A stretch of DNA of 64,000 nucleotides from Pyrinomonas methylaliphatogenes. GTDB taxonomy: Bacteria > Acidobacteriota > Blastocatellia > Pyrinomonadales > Pyrinomonadaceae. The notes below the pieces were generated by a model. It had not been told where the DNA came from. It saw only the letters and a list, made by a program, of their open reading frames with translations, and searched no databases. How positions within the stretch are numbered: the stretch's first letter is position 1; every line of letters begins with the position of its first letter. The DNA lies in contig NZ_CBXV010000001.1 of the NCBI RefSeq assembly GCF_000820845.2, positions 1-64,000 on the forward strand. Direction: 5' to 3'. Positions 56,220 through 63,054 of this stretch are shown here, one piece after another. The translations under genes and the position numbers were made by a program.

Positions 56220-57155
56220 ATGGTCAGCAAATTCAAGGTGCTTGTCGCTGAGGATGATCGGGATAAACGTCAACTGCTCACCATCGCTTTAGAGAGAGAA
56301 GGATACGAGGTATGCGCCGTCGATGATGGGCTCGAAGCGTTGCGCGCCGTCGAAACCTTCCAGCCCGATCTCATCATCACGGACGTGATCATGCCGCAGT
56401 TGGACGGCTACGAGCTCGCCAGGCGGTTGCGGGAGAACCCACAGACCCGCTTCATCCCGATCATCATTCAGACCGCGGCGCGATGGGATGCGAACGATAT
56501 GCGGCGGGGCGCGGAAGTTGGCGCGCTCGGTTACGTGACCGATCCAACCGACCTCAGCCTGTTGCTGGCGCATGCGCGGACTCTGCTCGAATTCAAAGAG
56601 TACCTCGATAGCTGCGAGGAGGCGGCTTTCACCGACCATCTGACCGGTTTGGCGAACCGACGCCGTTTCGAACGGCAGCTAGCGCGCGAGGTCGCACGTA
56701 CACGCCGCTATGGACACCCTTTCTGCCTGCTTATGATCGACATTGACCATTTCAAAGAGATCAACGACACTTTTGGACATGTCACGGGCGATGCGGTCAT
56801 ACGTCAGGTGGCCAGGATTTTGCAATCCAGCACCCGTGGGATAGATGTCGCGGCACGCATCGGCGGTGACGAATTCGCCGTGATCTTGCCGGAGACGAGG
56901 TTCGAGGCTGGTTTGGATGTCGCTGAGAGGTTGCGGCAGGCGATCAAAAGCACGAAGATGTCGAGCGAGGTCGAGACAGTGACGGCGAGCTTCGGGATCG
57001 CTGAATTCCCAGCGTCGGCAGAGGATGAGGTCGAACTTTTCAGGCGCGCTGACGCCGCTTTATATGAAGCTAAGCGGAATGGGCGAGACTGCGTCAAGGC
57101 GGCTCCCAAGCGGGGCGAACAGAACTGGGCCGACAGGTCGAGCGTATTATGCTGA
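56220..57155 (+). CDS. Response regulator diguanylate cyclase (Rec-GGDEF)
   Basis: This 311-residue protein has an N-terminal receiver domain (KVLVAEDDRDKRQLLTIALEREGYEV, phosphate-accepting aspartate in LIITDVIMPQLDG). A GGDEF domain follows (LTGLANRRRFERQLAREVARTRRYGHPFCLLMIDIDHFKEINDTFGH, IGGDEFAVILPE). The autoinhibitory I-site RGID lies five residues before GGDEF. It therefore likely makes cyclic di-GMP when phosphorylated and is product-inhibited. No histidine kinase is nearby. It is followed by a coiled-coil membrane protein gene after 18 nt, probably co-transcribed. Confidence 0.94.
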   Translation: MVSKFKVLVAEDDRDKRQLLTIALEREGYEVCAVDDGLEALRAVETFQPDLIITDVIMPQLDGYELARRLRENPQTRFIPIIIQTAARWDANDMRRGAEVGALGYVTDPTDLSLLLAHARTLLEFKEYLDSCEEAAFTDHLTGLANRRRFERQLAREVARTRRYGHPFCLLMIDIDHFKEINDTFGHVTGDAVIRQVARILQSSTRGIDVAARIGGDEFAVILPETRFEAGLDVAERLRQAIKSTKMSSEVETVTASFGIAEFPASAEDEVELFRRADAALYEAKRNGRDCVKAAPKRGEQNWADRSSVLC

Positions 57156-57173
57156 TGGCGAAAGGAGCGCAAG

Positions 57174-58115
57174 ATGGCCGAATATCGTGAGCGGATCGAG
57201 CAGTGGCGGGAGCTCGCACGCCGTAAAGCGCGCGAGCTCGATGAAAAGTATCGCATCAAAGAGCGCGTCGAAGAGGGGGCGCGAGTCGCCCAGGAGGCCG
57301 CGCGCCGTGGCGCTGAGAGGTTGCAAACAGAAGCCGCGCGCCTCGACGATGAATACGATGTGCGCGAGCGCGCGCGCCGCGCCGCCGAGCGCGCAACGCA
57401 GACGATGCGGGACGCCAGTCGGCAATTCAGATCGGCCCGGCGAACCGCGAGCTCGCATGCCGAGCAGTTTTGGGGAAAGGCTCAAAGCTACTATGAGCGC
57501 GCTTCTCGCGCTTATGACGCGAGCGCGCGTGTGGCGCGTGCGACGACTTTGACTGCTGGCGGATTGGCTCGTCTGCGTCGCTGGGCGCGTCGCCACCCGC
57601 AGGAAGCGGTGATGGTTTCGCTCTCGCTCGTGACCGGAGTTCGCTTGGGCAACGCTTTCCCCGCGCTCGATGGCCTCTTGCTGGGCGCACATCCACACTG
57701 GTTTACGCATTCGGCTTTGCCTATCTATGCGCTCCGTAAGATCGGCGCGAAGTTTGACGATTATCTGCGCGAACGAGAGCGTTTGATCGAACTCGGCAAG
57801 CTGTCGGAAGCTGAACGACAACGTGTTGAATTCGAACGGCAGATGGTCCGTCTGGTCGGCGCGCCATTATTGGGCGCGTTCAGTTGCGCCGCGGGAGTGG
57901 CGATGTGGATACAGATCTTTCGCCCGGGACACATCGCGGGCGCTCCGATCAGTTGGCTGCTCGGCGGGAATCCGATCCTCGAAACGATCTGGCTGTTCGG
58001 AAACGGCGTCGTCTGTATACAACAGGGGGCCAAATTCTTCGTCATGGCGTTAGATCGAAAAGATGCCGAACGGTTGACCGCTGCGCTTGAGCGTTATGCG
58101 CCGCCGGTCCAATGA
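57174..58115 (+). CDS. Coiled-coil protein with C-terminal membrane segments, unknown function
   Basis: This 313-residue protein is not one I recognise. Residues 1-135 are a highly charged, heptad-rich helix (many REL, RVE, AAR repeats), like an apolipoprotein or LEA-type amphipathic helix. Residues 136-180 contain a hydrophobic segment (EAVMVSLSLVTGVRLGNAFPALDGLLLG). Residues 228-300 contain two more (LVGAPLLGAFSCAAGVAMWIQI and ISWLLGGNPILETIWLFGNGVVCI). It is likely a membrane-bound scaffold. Co-transcription with the diguanylate cyclase suggests the two act together. A degenerate repeat begins within its last codons. Confidence 0.6.
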   Translation: MAEYRERIEQWRELARRKARELDEKYRIKERVEEGARVAQEAARRGAERLQTEAARLDDEYDVRERARRAAERATQTMRDASRQFRSARRTASSHAEQFWGKAQSYYERASRAYDASARVARATTLTAGGLARLRRWARRHPQEAVMVSLSLVTGVRLGNAFPALDGLLLGAHPHWFTHSALPIYALRKIGAKFDDYLRERERLIELGKLSEAERQRVEFERQMVRLVGAPLLGAFSCAAGVAMWIQIFRPGHIAGAPISWLLGGNPILETIWLFGNGVVCIQQGAKFFVMALDRKDAERLTAALERYAPPVQ

Positions 58116-58211
58116 GGGAATCAATAAAAAAACGCCACGCAGTTGATGGTGGATCAGATTGAACTCATCTCGGTGCCAATGAAGGAATCGAATAAAAACC
58201 GCCACTCCAGT
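58109..58211. repeat. Two-copy degenerate direct repeat, offset 67
   Basis: CCAATGAGGGAATCAATAAA (from 58109) and CCAATGAAGGAATCGAATAA (from 58176), each continuing into a conserved CGCCAC...CAGT segment, form a 35-36-nt repeat. The first copy overlaps the stop of the coiled-coil gene. It lies directly upstream of the antitoxin remnant. Confidence 0.75.
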
Positions 58212-58268
58212 GCGGATCAGCGTGCGCGAGAGAGAGATTGGCGCAGATCGCTAGGGAAGAGGGGAAGC

Positions 58269-58439
58269 ATGGCAGCCCAGTTGGAAGAGTTGGTAGAACG
58301 GGAGCGCCGCCAGCGTCTGATTGAGCGTGCTAACGATGCCTATGCGCGGCTGCGCGCCGACGAAAAGGCCTGGCGGGAATGGCAGCAGGAGTTGGCCGCA
58401 TGGGATGCAACGCTGGCTGATGGATTGGAAGAAGATTGA
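58269..58439 (+). CDS. MazE-like antitoxin, N-terminally shortened
   Basis: The frame from ATG 58269 gives 56 residues: MAAQLEELVERERRQRLIER, then ANDAYARLRADEKAWREWQQ and the end ELAAWDATLADGLEED. The closing AWxxWQxELAAWDATLADGL is the toxin-binding tail of MazE-like antitoxins. Full-length relatives have about 25-30 more residues with a ribbon-helix-helix DNA-binding part, which is absent here. Longer in-frame starts up to 58143 do not restore it. The stop overlaps the start of a truncated MazF frame by one base. It may still neutralise a toxin but probably no longer binds DNA. Confidence 0.7.
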   Translation: MAAQLEELVERERRQRLIERANDAYARLRADEKAWREWQQELAAWDATLADGLEED

Positions 58440-58516
58440 TGGCTGACAGGCTATGCGGCGTGATATGGTACGTCGATTTGGATCCCACAGTTGGGCATGA
58501 GGAGCAATGGGATTAG
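58439..58516 (+). pseudogene. MazF toxin N-terminal remnant
   Basis: Starting from ATG 58439, which overlaps the antitoxin stop, the frame reads MADRLCGVIWYVDLDPTVGH, then EEQWD and a stop. The segment GVIWYVDLDPTVGHE is the first beta-strand of MazF ribonucleases (usual form GDIWWVDLDPTxGxE). Only 25 of about 110 residues remain. The break falls inside a sequence that is duplicated 58 bases downstream. Confidence 0.75.
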
Positions 58517-58582
58517 AAGCTCGCGCTGTTCTCCCGCTACTGCTGTTCTCGCGCATGAGGAGCGGTGGGATTAGAAATTCGC
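58495..58582. repeat. Two-copy repeat at the MazF break, offset 58
   Basis: GCATGAGGAGCAATGGGATT at 58495 and GCATGAGGAGCGGTGGGATT at 58553 begin a 30-nt repeat with a few differences. The first copy contains the premature stop of the MazF remnant. Apart from this, the stretch 58517-58971 (455 nt) shows no gene, RNA or promoter I can support. Confidence 0.75.
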
Positions 58583-58971
58583 CGCCCATTGATTGTCGCT
58601 TCCCTTACTTCCAACGGATTACTCGACGCAACGCTTCGGTTGCGTAAAGCGGCCCACTGTCGCTTCCTTTGCTTCCAATCCCAAATACCCTCTAACTCAG
58701 CCCTCTTTCCGGCAAAATTCAATCGCTCCGTCACCACTGGCCTTTTGTAGAACGACAGGCAACCGCGATTTCAACTAGCCTTCACTCAGAGTTGGATGAA
58801 AAACTGCTTCTGTTTTCGAGTTCGCGCCACGACAATGTCCGCTGCGCTATGGTTCGTTCAGCAAAGCAGCGCTTTGATCTGTGGCTACGCGCCGATCTTG
58901 AGATTAAATCGTCTCTCGCTTCGTTCCGCCGGCGATCGAACCTGCGGCTTTATCGCAGTGCGCGCCGCTTG

Positions 58972-59325
58972 TCAGCGAGTCGTCTGTTTGATCTTGCCTT
59001 CGAGTTCCAGCAGATTGACGAGTTGCTGGACCAGCGGGCGATAGGTTGAGTTCTCCAGATGTTCGACGAATGAGGTGTGGTAACGTCCGGCGCGTAACTG
59101 CTCTTCGATCCAGCGGCCTTCGCGGAGCAAGACCCACAGGTTATGGGTTGCGCGGTTGTGAAAACCACGCGCCCCCTGCGCTTTGAGGCCCGCGATCGAC
59201 GCGCGCTGGCAGGCGGGGCAGGCGCAATCGAGCAGGCGCTTCTTCTCCTGTGGGCTGAGTTCGCGCCCTTTCCACGATCCAAGCGGGGCGACCACGCGCT
59301 CGCCGCTACCGGGCAGTTGAATATG
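58972..59325 (-). pseudogene. C-terminal fragment of a tRNA-guanine transglycosylase-like (TGT/DpdA-type) protein
   Basis: The frame ends at 58972. Its recognisable part reads LSPQEKKRLLDCACPACQRA ... GARGFHNRATHNLWVLLREG ... GRYHTSFVEHLENSTYRPLV. The spacing C-x-C-x2-C with a later histidine in RATHNLWVLLRE is the zinc site of TGT-fold enzymes. Relatives include queuosine TGT and the DNA-modifying DpdA. The catalytic N-terminal barrel is missing. Upstream of about 59325 the frame runs antisense through the integrase remnant, so the gene was cut by a rearrangement there. Which TGT subfamily it came from cannot be decided. Confidence 0.55.
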
Positions 59326-59329
59326 GCCG

Positions 59330-59987
59330 CGCGGTTGCGCCACTTGCTGGAGATGGGCGAGCGGGAAGTTGAAGCGTTCTTGACTCATCTCGCCCTGAAA
59401 GGTTTCCGCGCCATCAGTTCGATTGACGGCCTTATGTAAGTTGAAGCGTTCTTGACGCACCTCGCCCTGAAAGAGCACCTCAGCAGCTCAACAACCAAGC
59501 GCTCTCGGCGCTGCTTCTCTTGTACCGTCACGCTTTTGACCGCGAGCTTGATGCTCTCAGCAACGTGCTTCGCGCGCGCTAGCCAACACGGCTACCCATC
59601 GTTCTGACTCGTGAGGAGGTCAAGACAGTTCTGAGCCGCCTACACGGCGACAAGTGGCCGATGGCGTCGTTGATATATGGTGCAGGGCTACTGGAATGCT
59701 TGCGACTGCGGGTTCAGGAATTGACTTTGCTCGAAACGAGATCACGGTTCGGGGTGGCAAAGGTGGAAAAGACCACATGACGATGTTGTCTGAGTCGGTC
59801 AAAGCGCCGCTCCAGGAGTATCTCCGAAAAGTCAAAGCCATTCACGAAAAAGACCTGCGCGATGGGTGTGGGCGCGTACTTTTGCCTGAGGCCTTGACCG
59901 TAAATATCCGAATGCCTCAACCGAGTGGCGATGGCAGTGGGTATTCCCATCAGCACGTTGTAAGTGAAGGGACTTGTGGGCGAAACC
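59330..59987 (+). pseudogene. Integron-type integrase (IntI-like tyrosine recombinase), frameshifted remnant
   Basis: Pieces of one IntI-like protein follow in order but in changing frames: LEMGEREVEAFLTHLALK (from 59350), a repeat of EAFLTHLAL (59443), NQALSALLLLYRHAFDREL (from about 59494), VLTREEVKTVLSRLHGDKW then PMASLIYGAGLLECLRLRVQ (from 59605), DFARNEITVRGGKGGKDHMT (from 59726), VKAPLQEYLRKVKAIHEKDL (from 59799) and DRKYPNASTEWRWQWVFPSA (from 59898). The last block is the segment typical of integron integrases. The C-terminal catalytic tyrosine part is absent. A 36-nt part is duplicated with a 72-nt offset. It reads toward the cassette, opposite to the usual integron layout. Confidence 0.8.
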
Positions 59988-60103
59988 ATCTAACATGACC
60001 GAGGGCGGTTCAGAGCATGGTGAATGCCATGAAAACAAAGGACTTGACAAACAAGGCGCCGATGCGTATTCTGCCGCCAATTTGGCGTAATCGTATGTTA
60101 GGC
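59988..60103 (+). other. attC-like recombination site 1
   Basis: ATCTAAC at 59988-59994 fits RYYYAAC and GTTAGGC at 60097-60103 fits GTTRRRY. The ends pair beyond the core (CTAACAT with ATGTTAG), and inner GGCGG/CCGCC stretches can form the second box. The site is about 116 bp. A second GTTAGGC at 60123-60129 blurs the right boundary. It directly follows the integrase remnant, so it could instead be a former attI region. Confidence 0.5.
60044..60072 (+). promoter_or_regulatory. Candidate cassette promoter
   Basis: TTGACA at 60044-60049 and TATTCT at 60067-60072 are separated by exactly 17 bases. It lies inside the first attC-like site and reads into the cassette gene at 60161, so it may serve as the cassette promoter. 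Confidence 0.5.
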
Positions 60104-60160
60104 GGAAACCAAACAAACAGTAGTTAGGCATCTAAGGCAAGAGCAAAAGGAGGTCTAGTT

Positions 60161-60589
60161 ATGGTACTGGCTCCTGACGATCCAAAACCCGCTCGAATAA
60201 CGATACGTGAGGCGTATACAAAGATTAGGCAGTGGTTGCAAGTCAACGTAGCTCAATTTGAGGAAAGTCCTCCCGAAGAGGTGAAAGCAGGCGGTATCAC
60301 AATCGTCCGAGATCTTGCTTCTCACGCCAAAGCTTGTGTTGATTTGGTAAAGAACCTACCGGAAGAAAAAGAGCTTTCAGATCTAGAAATTAGGGCAGTG
60401 CTGGCAGAGGTTATTGCAGGGAAACTCGAGTGGGCTTACCACCAATCAGATGGTTCCTACAAAATGGCAGCCTATGCACACGCGGCATTGAAGCAAGCAG
60501 GATTGCCGCCGTTTCTTTCGCAGACAGAAAAAGATAAACTTAAGACCAGCAATCTCTATTTTTACCTTTCTCCGCACTTGAGAGAGTGA
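60161..60589 (+). CDS. Integron cassette protein, unknown function
   Basis: This 142-residue protein, starting at ATG 60161, has a perfect AAGGAGGT ribosome-binding site seven bases ahead. I recognise no family. It is probably mostly helical and soluble (ARITIREAYTKIRQWLQVNVAQFEE, VKAGGITIVRDLASHAKACVDLVKNL, SDLEIRAVLAEVIAGKLEWAYHQ, YKMAAYAHAALKQAGLPPF), with no signal peptide or membrane part. Its base composition is visibly AT-richer than the host genes, a sign of transfer. It lies alone between two attC-like sites, just as a gene cassette does. Cassette genes are often accessory, including defence functions, but nothing in this sequence proves that. Confidence 0.8.
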   Translation: MVLAPDDPKPARITIREAYTKIRQWLQVNVAQFEESPPEEVKAGGITIVRDLASHAKACVDLVKNLPEEKELSDLEIRAVLAEVIAGKLEWAYHQSDGSYKMAAYAHAALKQAGLPPFLSQTEKDKLKTSNLYFYLSPHLRE

Positions 60590-60613
60590 ACGATTGAAAT
60601 GGTGGTGCAGAAT

Positions 60614-60683
60614 GCCTAACACTTGTTGTGGCTGACCTGCCTCTGCTGGCGCTCCGACGGGCGGCTGAGCATTATCGTTAGGC
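60614..60683 (+). other. attC site 2 (cassette end)
   Basis: GCCTAAC at 60614-60620 and GTTAGGC at 60677-60683 are perfect inverted core sites (RYYYAAC and GTTRRRY), 70 bp end to end, within the normal attC range. Inner arms GCTGACCTGCC and the reverse complement of GGCGGCTGAGC match at 8 of 11 positions, as expected for L boxes with extrahelical bases. It follows the cassette gene stop by 25 bases, the usual placement. Confidence 0.75.
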
Positions 60684-60724
60684 CGACGGATGTGACCGGC
60701 AACCCATGCTAACGAGATGAGGAT

Positions 60725-61876
60725 GTGAATCGATCGGTGAAACTTCGATCCGACGGTGCAGAGCTCCGTGACCGAATTATCCGATCTCTCCGAGCGCAAG
60801 GTTTCCGAGTTCGCGACGGAGCCATCCTACCTCCGAAGGAGCTGTCCAAGGAGAGAATCCGCGAGCTTCACAAGACCGCCGTTGAGCATCGGATCGAGCG
60901 GGCTCGGGACAGTCTATTTCGAGCAGAGAAGGATCTCCTGCGCTACATCGCATCGGGACACGAGGTTGTTCCTTCGCGGATTTCTCCCCGCTTGGTGGAG
61001 GTGCTGCCAGGCTCGGAGGAAGAACTTCTATTCCGCTATGCAAGTCTACATTGGAGTATTCCGGTCTCGTCGGGTTACGGACGCCGTTTGCGGTTCCTTG
61101 TCCTTGACGATCACAATGGAAAGTTGATCGGTCTGATCGGATTGGGTGATCCGGTCTTTAGTCTTCAGCCACGGGATGCATGGATCGGATGGACGTCTTC
61201 CGAACGTAAGAAGCGCTTGGCGAACGTAATGGATGCCTTCGTGTTGGGAGCGGTGCCACCCTACTCTTTTCTCTTGTGCGGAAAGCTCGTGGCGATGCTG
61301 GCCGCAAGCGACACGGTCCGCCGTGCATTCAGAAGAAAGTACGGAGGCGTACGTTCTGTCATCCGACGCAAGGTGCATGATGGCCGTCTGGCGCTGATCA
61401 CGACGACGTCGGCTCTTGGTCGGTCCTCTGTCTATAACAGGCTACGTCTCGGGGATAGACTTCTCTATCAGAGCGTGGGCTTCACCAAGGGCTTCGGTGA
61501 ATTTCACTTTTCCAACGGCCTATACGGAGCCATCACCGAGTTTGTAGAGAAACACTGTGAGCCGACGGCGAAACAAGAACGCTGGGGGGTCGGCTTCCGC
61601 AATCGCCGGGAAGTAATTCGAAAATGCCTTCGCGCGCTTGGGCTGTCAAGCGACTGGCTTTACCACGGGATCAAACGGGAAGTTTTTGTCATCCCGCTCG
61701 CGCGCAATTGCCGGGAGTTTCTTCGGGGAGAGCACTCTCGTTTGCAGTGGTATCATCATTCCGAAGCCCAGATTTTTGAATACTTCAGGGATCGGTGGAT
61801 GCTGCCGAGGGCAGGCCGTGATCAGAGATACCGCACTTTCGAGGCGGAGAGCTATCGACTATGGAGGGCGCCATGA
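60725..61876 (+). CDS. DUF4338 (Druantia DruA-like) protein
   Basis: This 383-residue protein starts with GTG 60725. It matches what I recall of the DUF4338 family, which includes DruA of the Druantia phage-defence system. Visible blocks are RFLVLDDHNGKLIGLIGLGDPVF (residues 123-145), DAWIGWTSSERKKRLANVMD (151-170), PPYSFLLCGKLVAML (178-192), ALITTTSALGRSSVYNRL (223-240), REVFVIPLARNCREFLRGE (318-336) and the end RWMLPRAGRD (357-366). The biochemical role of DUF4338 is not known to me. Its stop overlaps the NurA start by ATGA, and a HerA gene follows. It begins 42 bases after the cassette attC. Confidence 0.7.
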   Translation: MNRSVKLRSDGAELRDRIIRSLRAQGFRVRDGAILPPKELSKERIRELHKTAVEHRIERARDSLFRAEKDLLRYIASGHEVVPSRISPRLVEVLPGSEEELLFRYASLHWSIPVSSGYGRRLRFLVLDDHNGKLIGLIGLGDPVFSLQPRDAWIGWTSSERKKRLANVMDAFVLGAVPPYSFLLCGKLVAMLAASDTVRRAFRRKYGGVRSVIRRKVHDGRLALITTTSALGRSSVYNRLRLGDRLLYQSVGFTKGFGEFHFSNGLYGAITEFVEKHCEPTAKQERWGVGFRNRREVIRKCLRALGLSSDWLYHGIKREVFVIPLARNCREFLRGEHSRLQWYHHSEAQIFEYFRDRWMLPRAGRDQRYRTFEAESYRLWRAP

Positions 61877-63051
61877 CGGCAGGTGGTGAATTCCCTGACC
61901 AGACTCCGTTTGCTGATCTGCCAGCTGCCCTCGTCGAAGAGGTGCTGAACCAGACGGCGACGGTGGCGGATGGCCTGCTTGCTTCGTTTCAGAAGATCAG
62001 AGAGGATCGCAATGCGCTACGCAAGAAGCTTGAGGAGTCTGGCCTTGTTATCACGGAATCCTCCCTCGGGTATCCGCCGCTGCCGACGACATGCGCAACC
62101 GACGGTTCCTACGCGATCGACCGACTTCTCACTATTGACTTGGCCGCGGCGGCAGCGGTGGCCGTGGAAGGTCTCACGCCGCCCTCAGAGAAACGGCATT
62201 GGGAACTTCCCCATCACAAGACCTTCATAGCGGCTGAGCCGCACCTCGAAGACACAGCCACCGTTCTCCGTGCAGTCATGCTCGGGGAGGAGCTTCTTTT
62301 GTCCACCAGTGCGCCGCATGACGTTGTGATGATCGACGGAACGCTAACGCTGCCTATCATCTACTTTAATCAGGCACTCAATAAAGTACTCGATGCGAAG
62401 GAACTTCGTTGTTCCGCGGAGTTCCTCGAGCGCTGCGACAAGTACCTGACCGCCTACCTCGAGCTTTTGCGCTCGGAGCGTTCGGACAAGCATTACATCG
62501 CCCTACCAAAGTACTCGACGCGCCGTGAGATCGGCACACGGCTCGGGTGGCCGACGGGCCACGACGACCGTGGGATGCTGACGCTCTTGCTCGACCCGGG
62601 CGAGTTCACGACGCCGGTCGAGCTTGAGCACCCGCGCGACAGCGAAGGCCGGGTCACTTGGCATTTGAATACTGGGAATCTCCCAAACGAGAGCAGGAAG
62701 AAGGTCCACGATCTCGCGAACGAGATCGTGTTCGCTCTTCAGACGGTGAAGGTGTTCTACTACAAGCCGCACGATTGGCTTCCAGCGCTGCGGGTCGAGG
62801 TCGCCGCTAGCGTGGCGTCGAATAAGCATCGGCTGGCGACAGTCGTCCAGGGGCTGAAGCATCAGTGCGCAACACCGTCCATGCTCGAGCCCTACCCGAT
62901 CTACCTGGCTGACCGCACCGCGAAGGCGCTTGCGCGGGCCATCCCTGCCTTTCGCCAGGTGACCACCCAGCAGGTGTCGGAGCGTTACAACGGCGACATC
63001 GGCGAGGTCTTCTTTGCCTTACACGGCTATCGGAGTGAGAGCGGGAGATAA
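61873..63051 (+). CDS. nurA: NurA-type nuclease
   Basis: About 392 residues from ATG 61873, preceded by GGAGGGC and overlapping the upstream stop by ATGA. The NurA nuclease acids are in CATDGSYAID (D77) and DVVMIDGTLTLP (D155). A later LRSERSDKHYIALPKYSTR segment and the C-terminal CATPSMLEPYPIYLADRTAKALARAI complete the RNase-H-like NurA pattern. In archaea NurA resects DNA ends together with the HerA ATPase. Here the next gene is HerA-like, so the two should form one complex. The pairing with DUF4338 suggests a defence use, not housekeeping repair. Confidence 0.8.
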   Translation: MTAGGEFPDQTPFADLPAALVEEVLNQTATVADGLLASFQKIREDRNALRKKLEESGLVITESSLGYPPLPTTCATDGSYAIDRLLTIDLAAAAAVAVEGLTPPSEKRHWELPHHKTFIAAEPHLEDTATVLRAVMLGEELLLSTSAPHDVVMIDGTLTLPIIYFNQALNKVLDAKELRCSAEFLERCDKYLTAYLELLRSERSDKHYIALPKYSTRREIGTRLGWPTGHDDRGMLTLLLDPGEFTTPVELEHPRDSEGRVTWHLNTGNLPNESRKKVHDLANEIVFALQTVKVFYYKPHDWLPALRVEVAASVASNKHRLATVVQGLKHQCATPSMLEPYPIYLADRTAKALARAIPAFRQVTTQQVSERYNGDIGEVFFALHGYRSESGR

Positions 63052-63054
63052 GCC

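Noticed and set aside
59330-59478. N-terminal part of the 168-residue minus-strand frame at 58972-59478
   Set aside because: This part is antisense to the integrase remnant, so only the C-terminal zinc-site section is kept as a TGT-like fragment.
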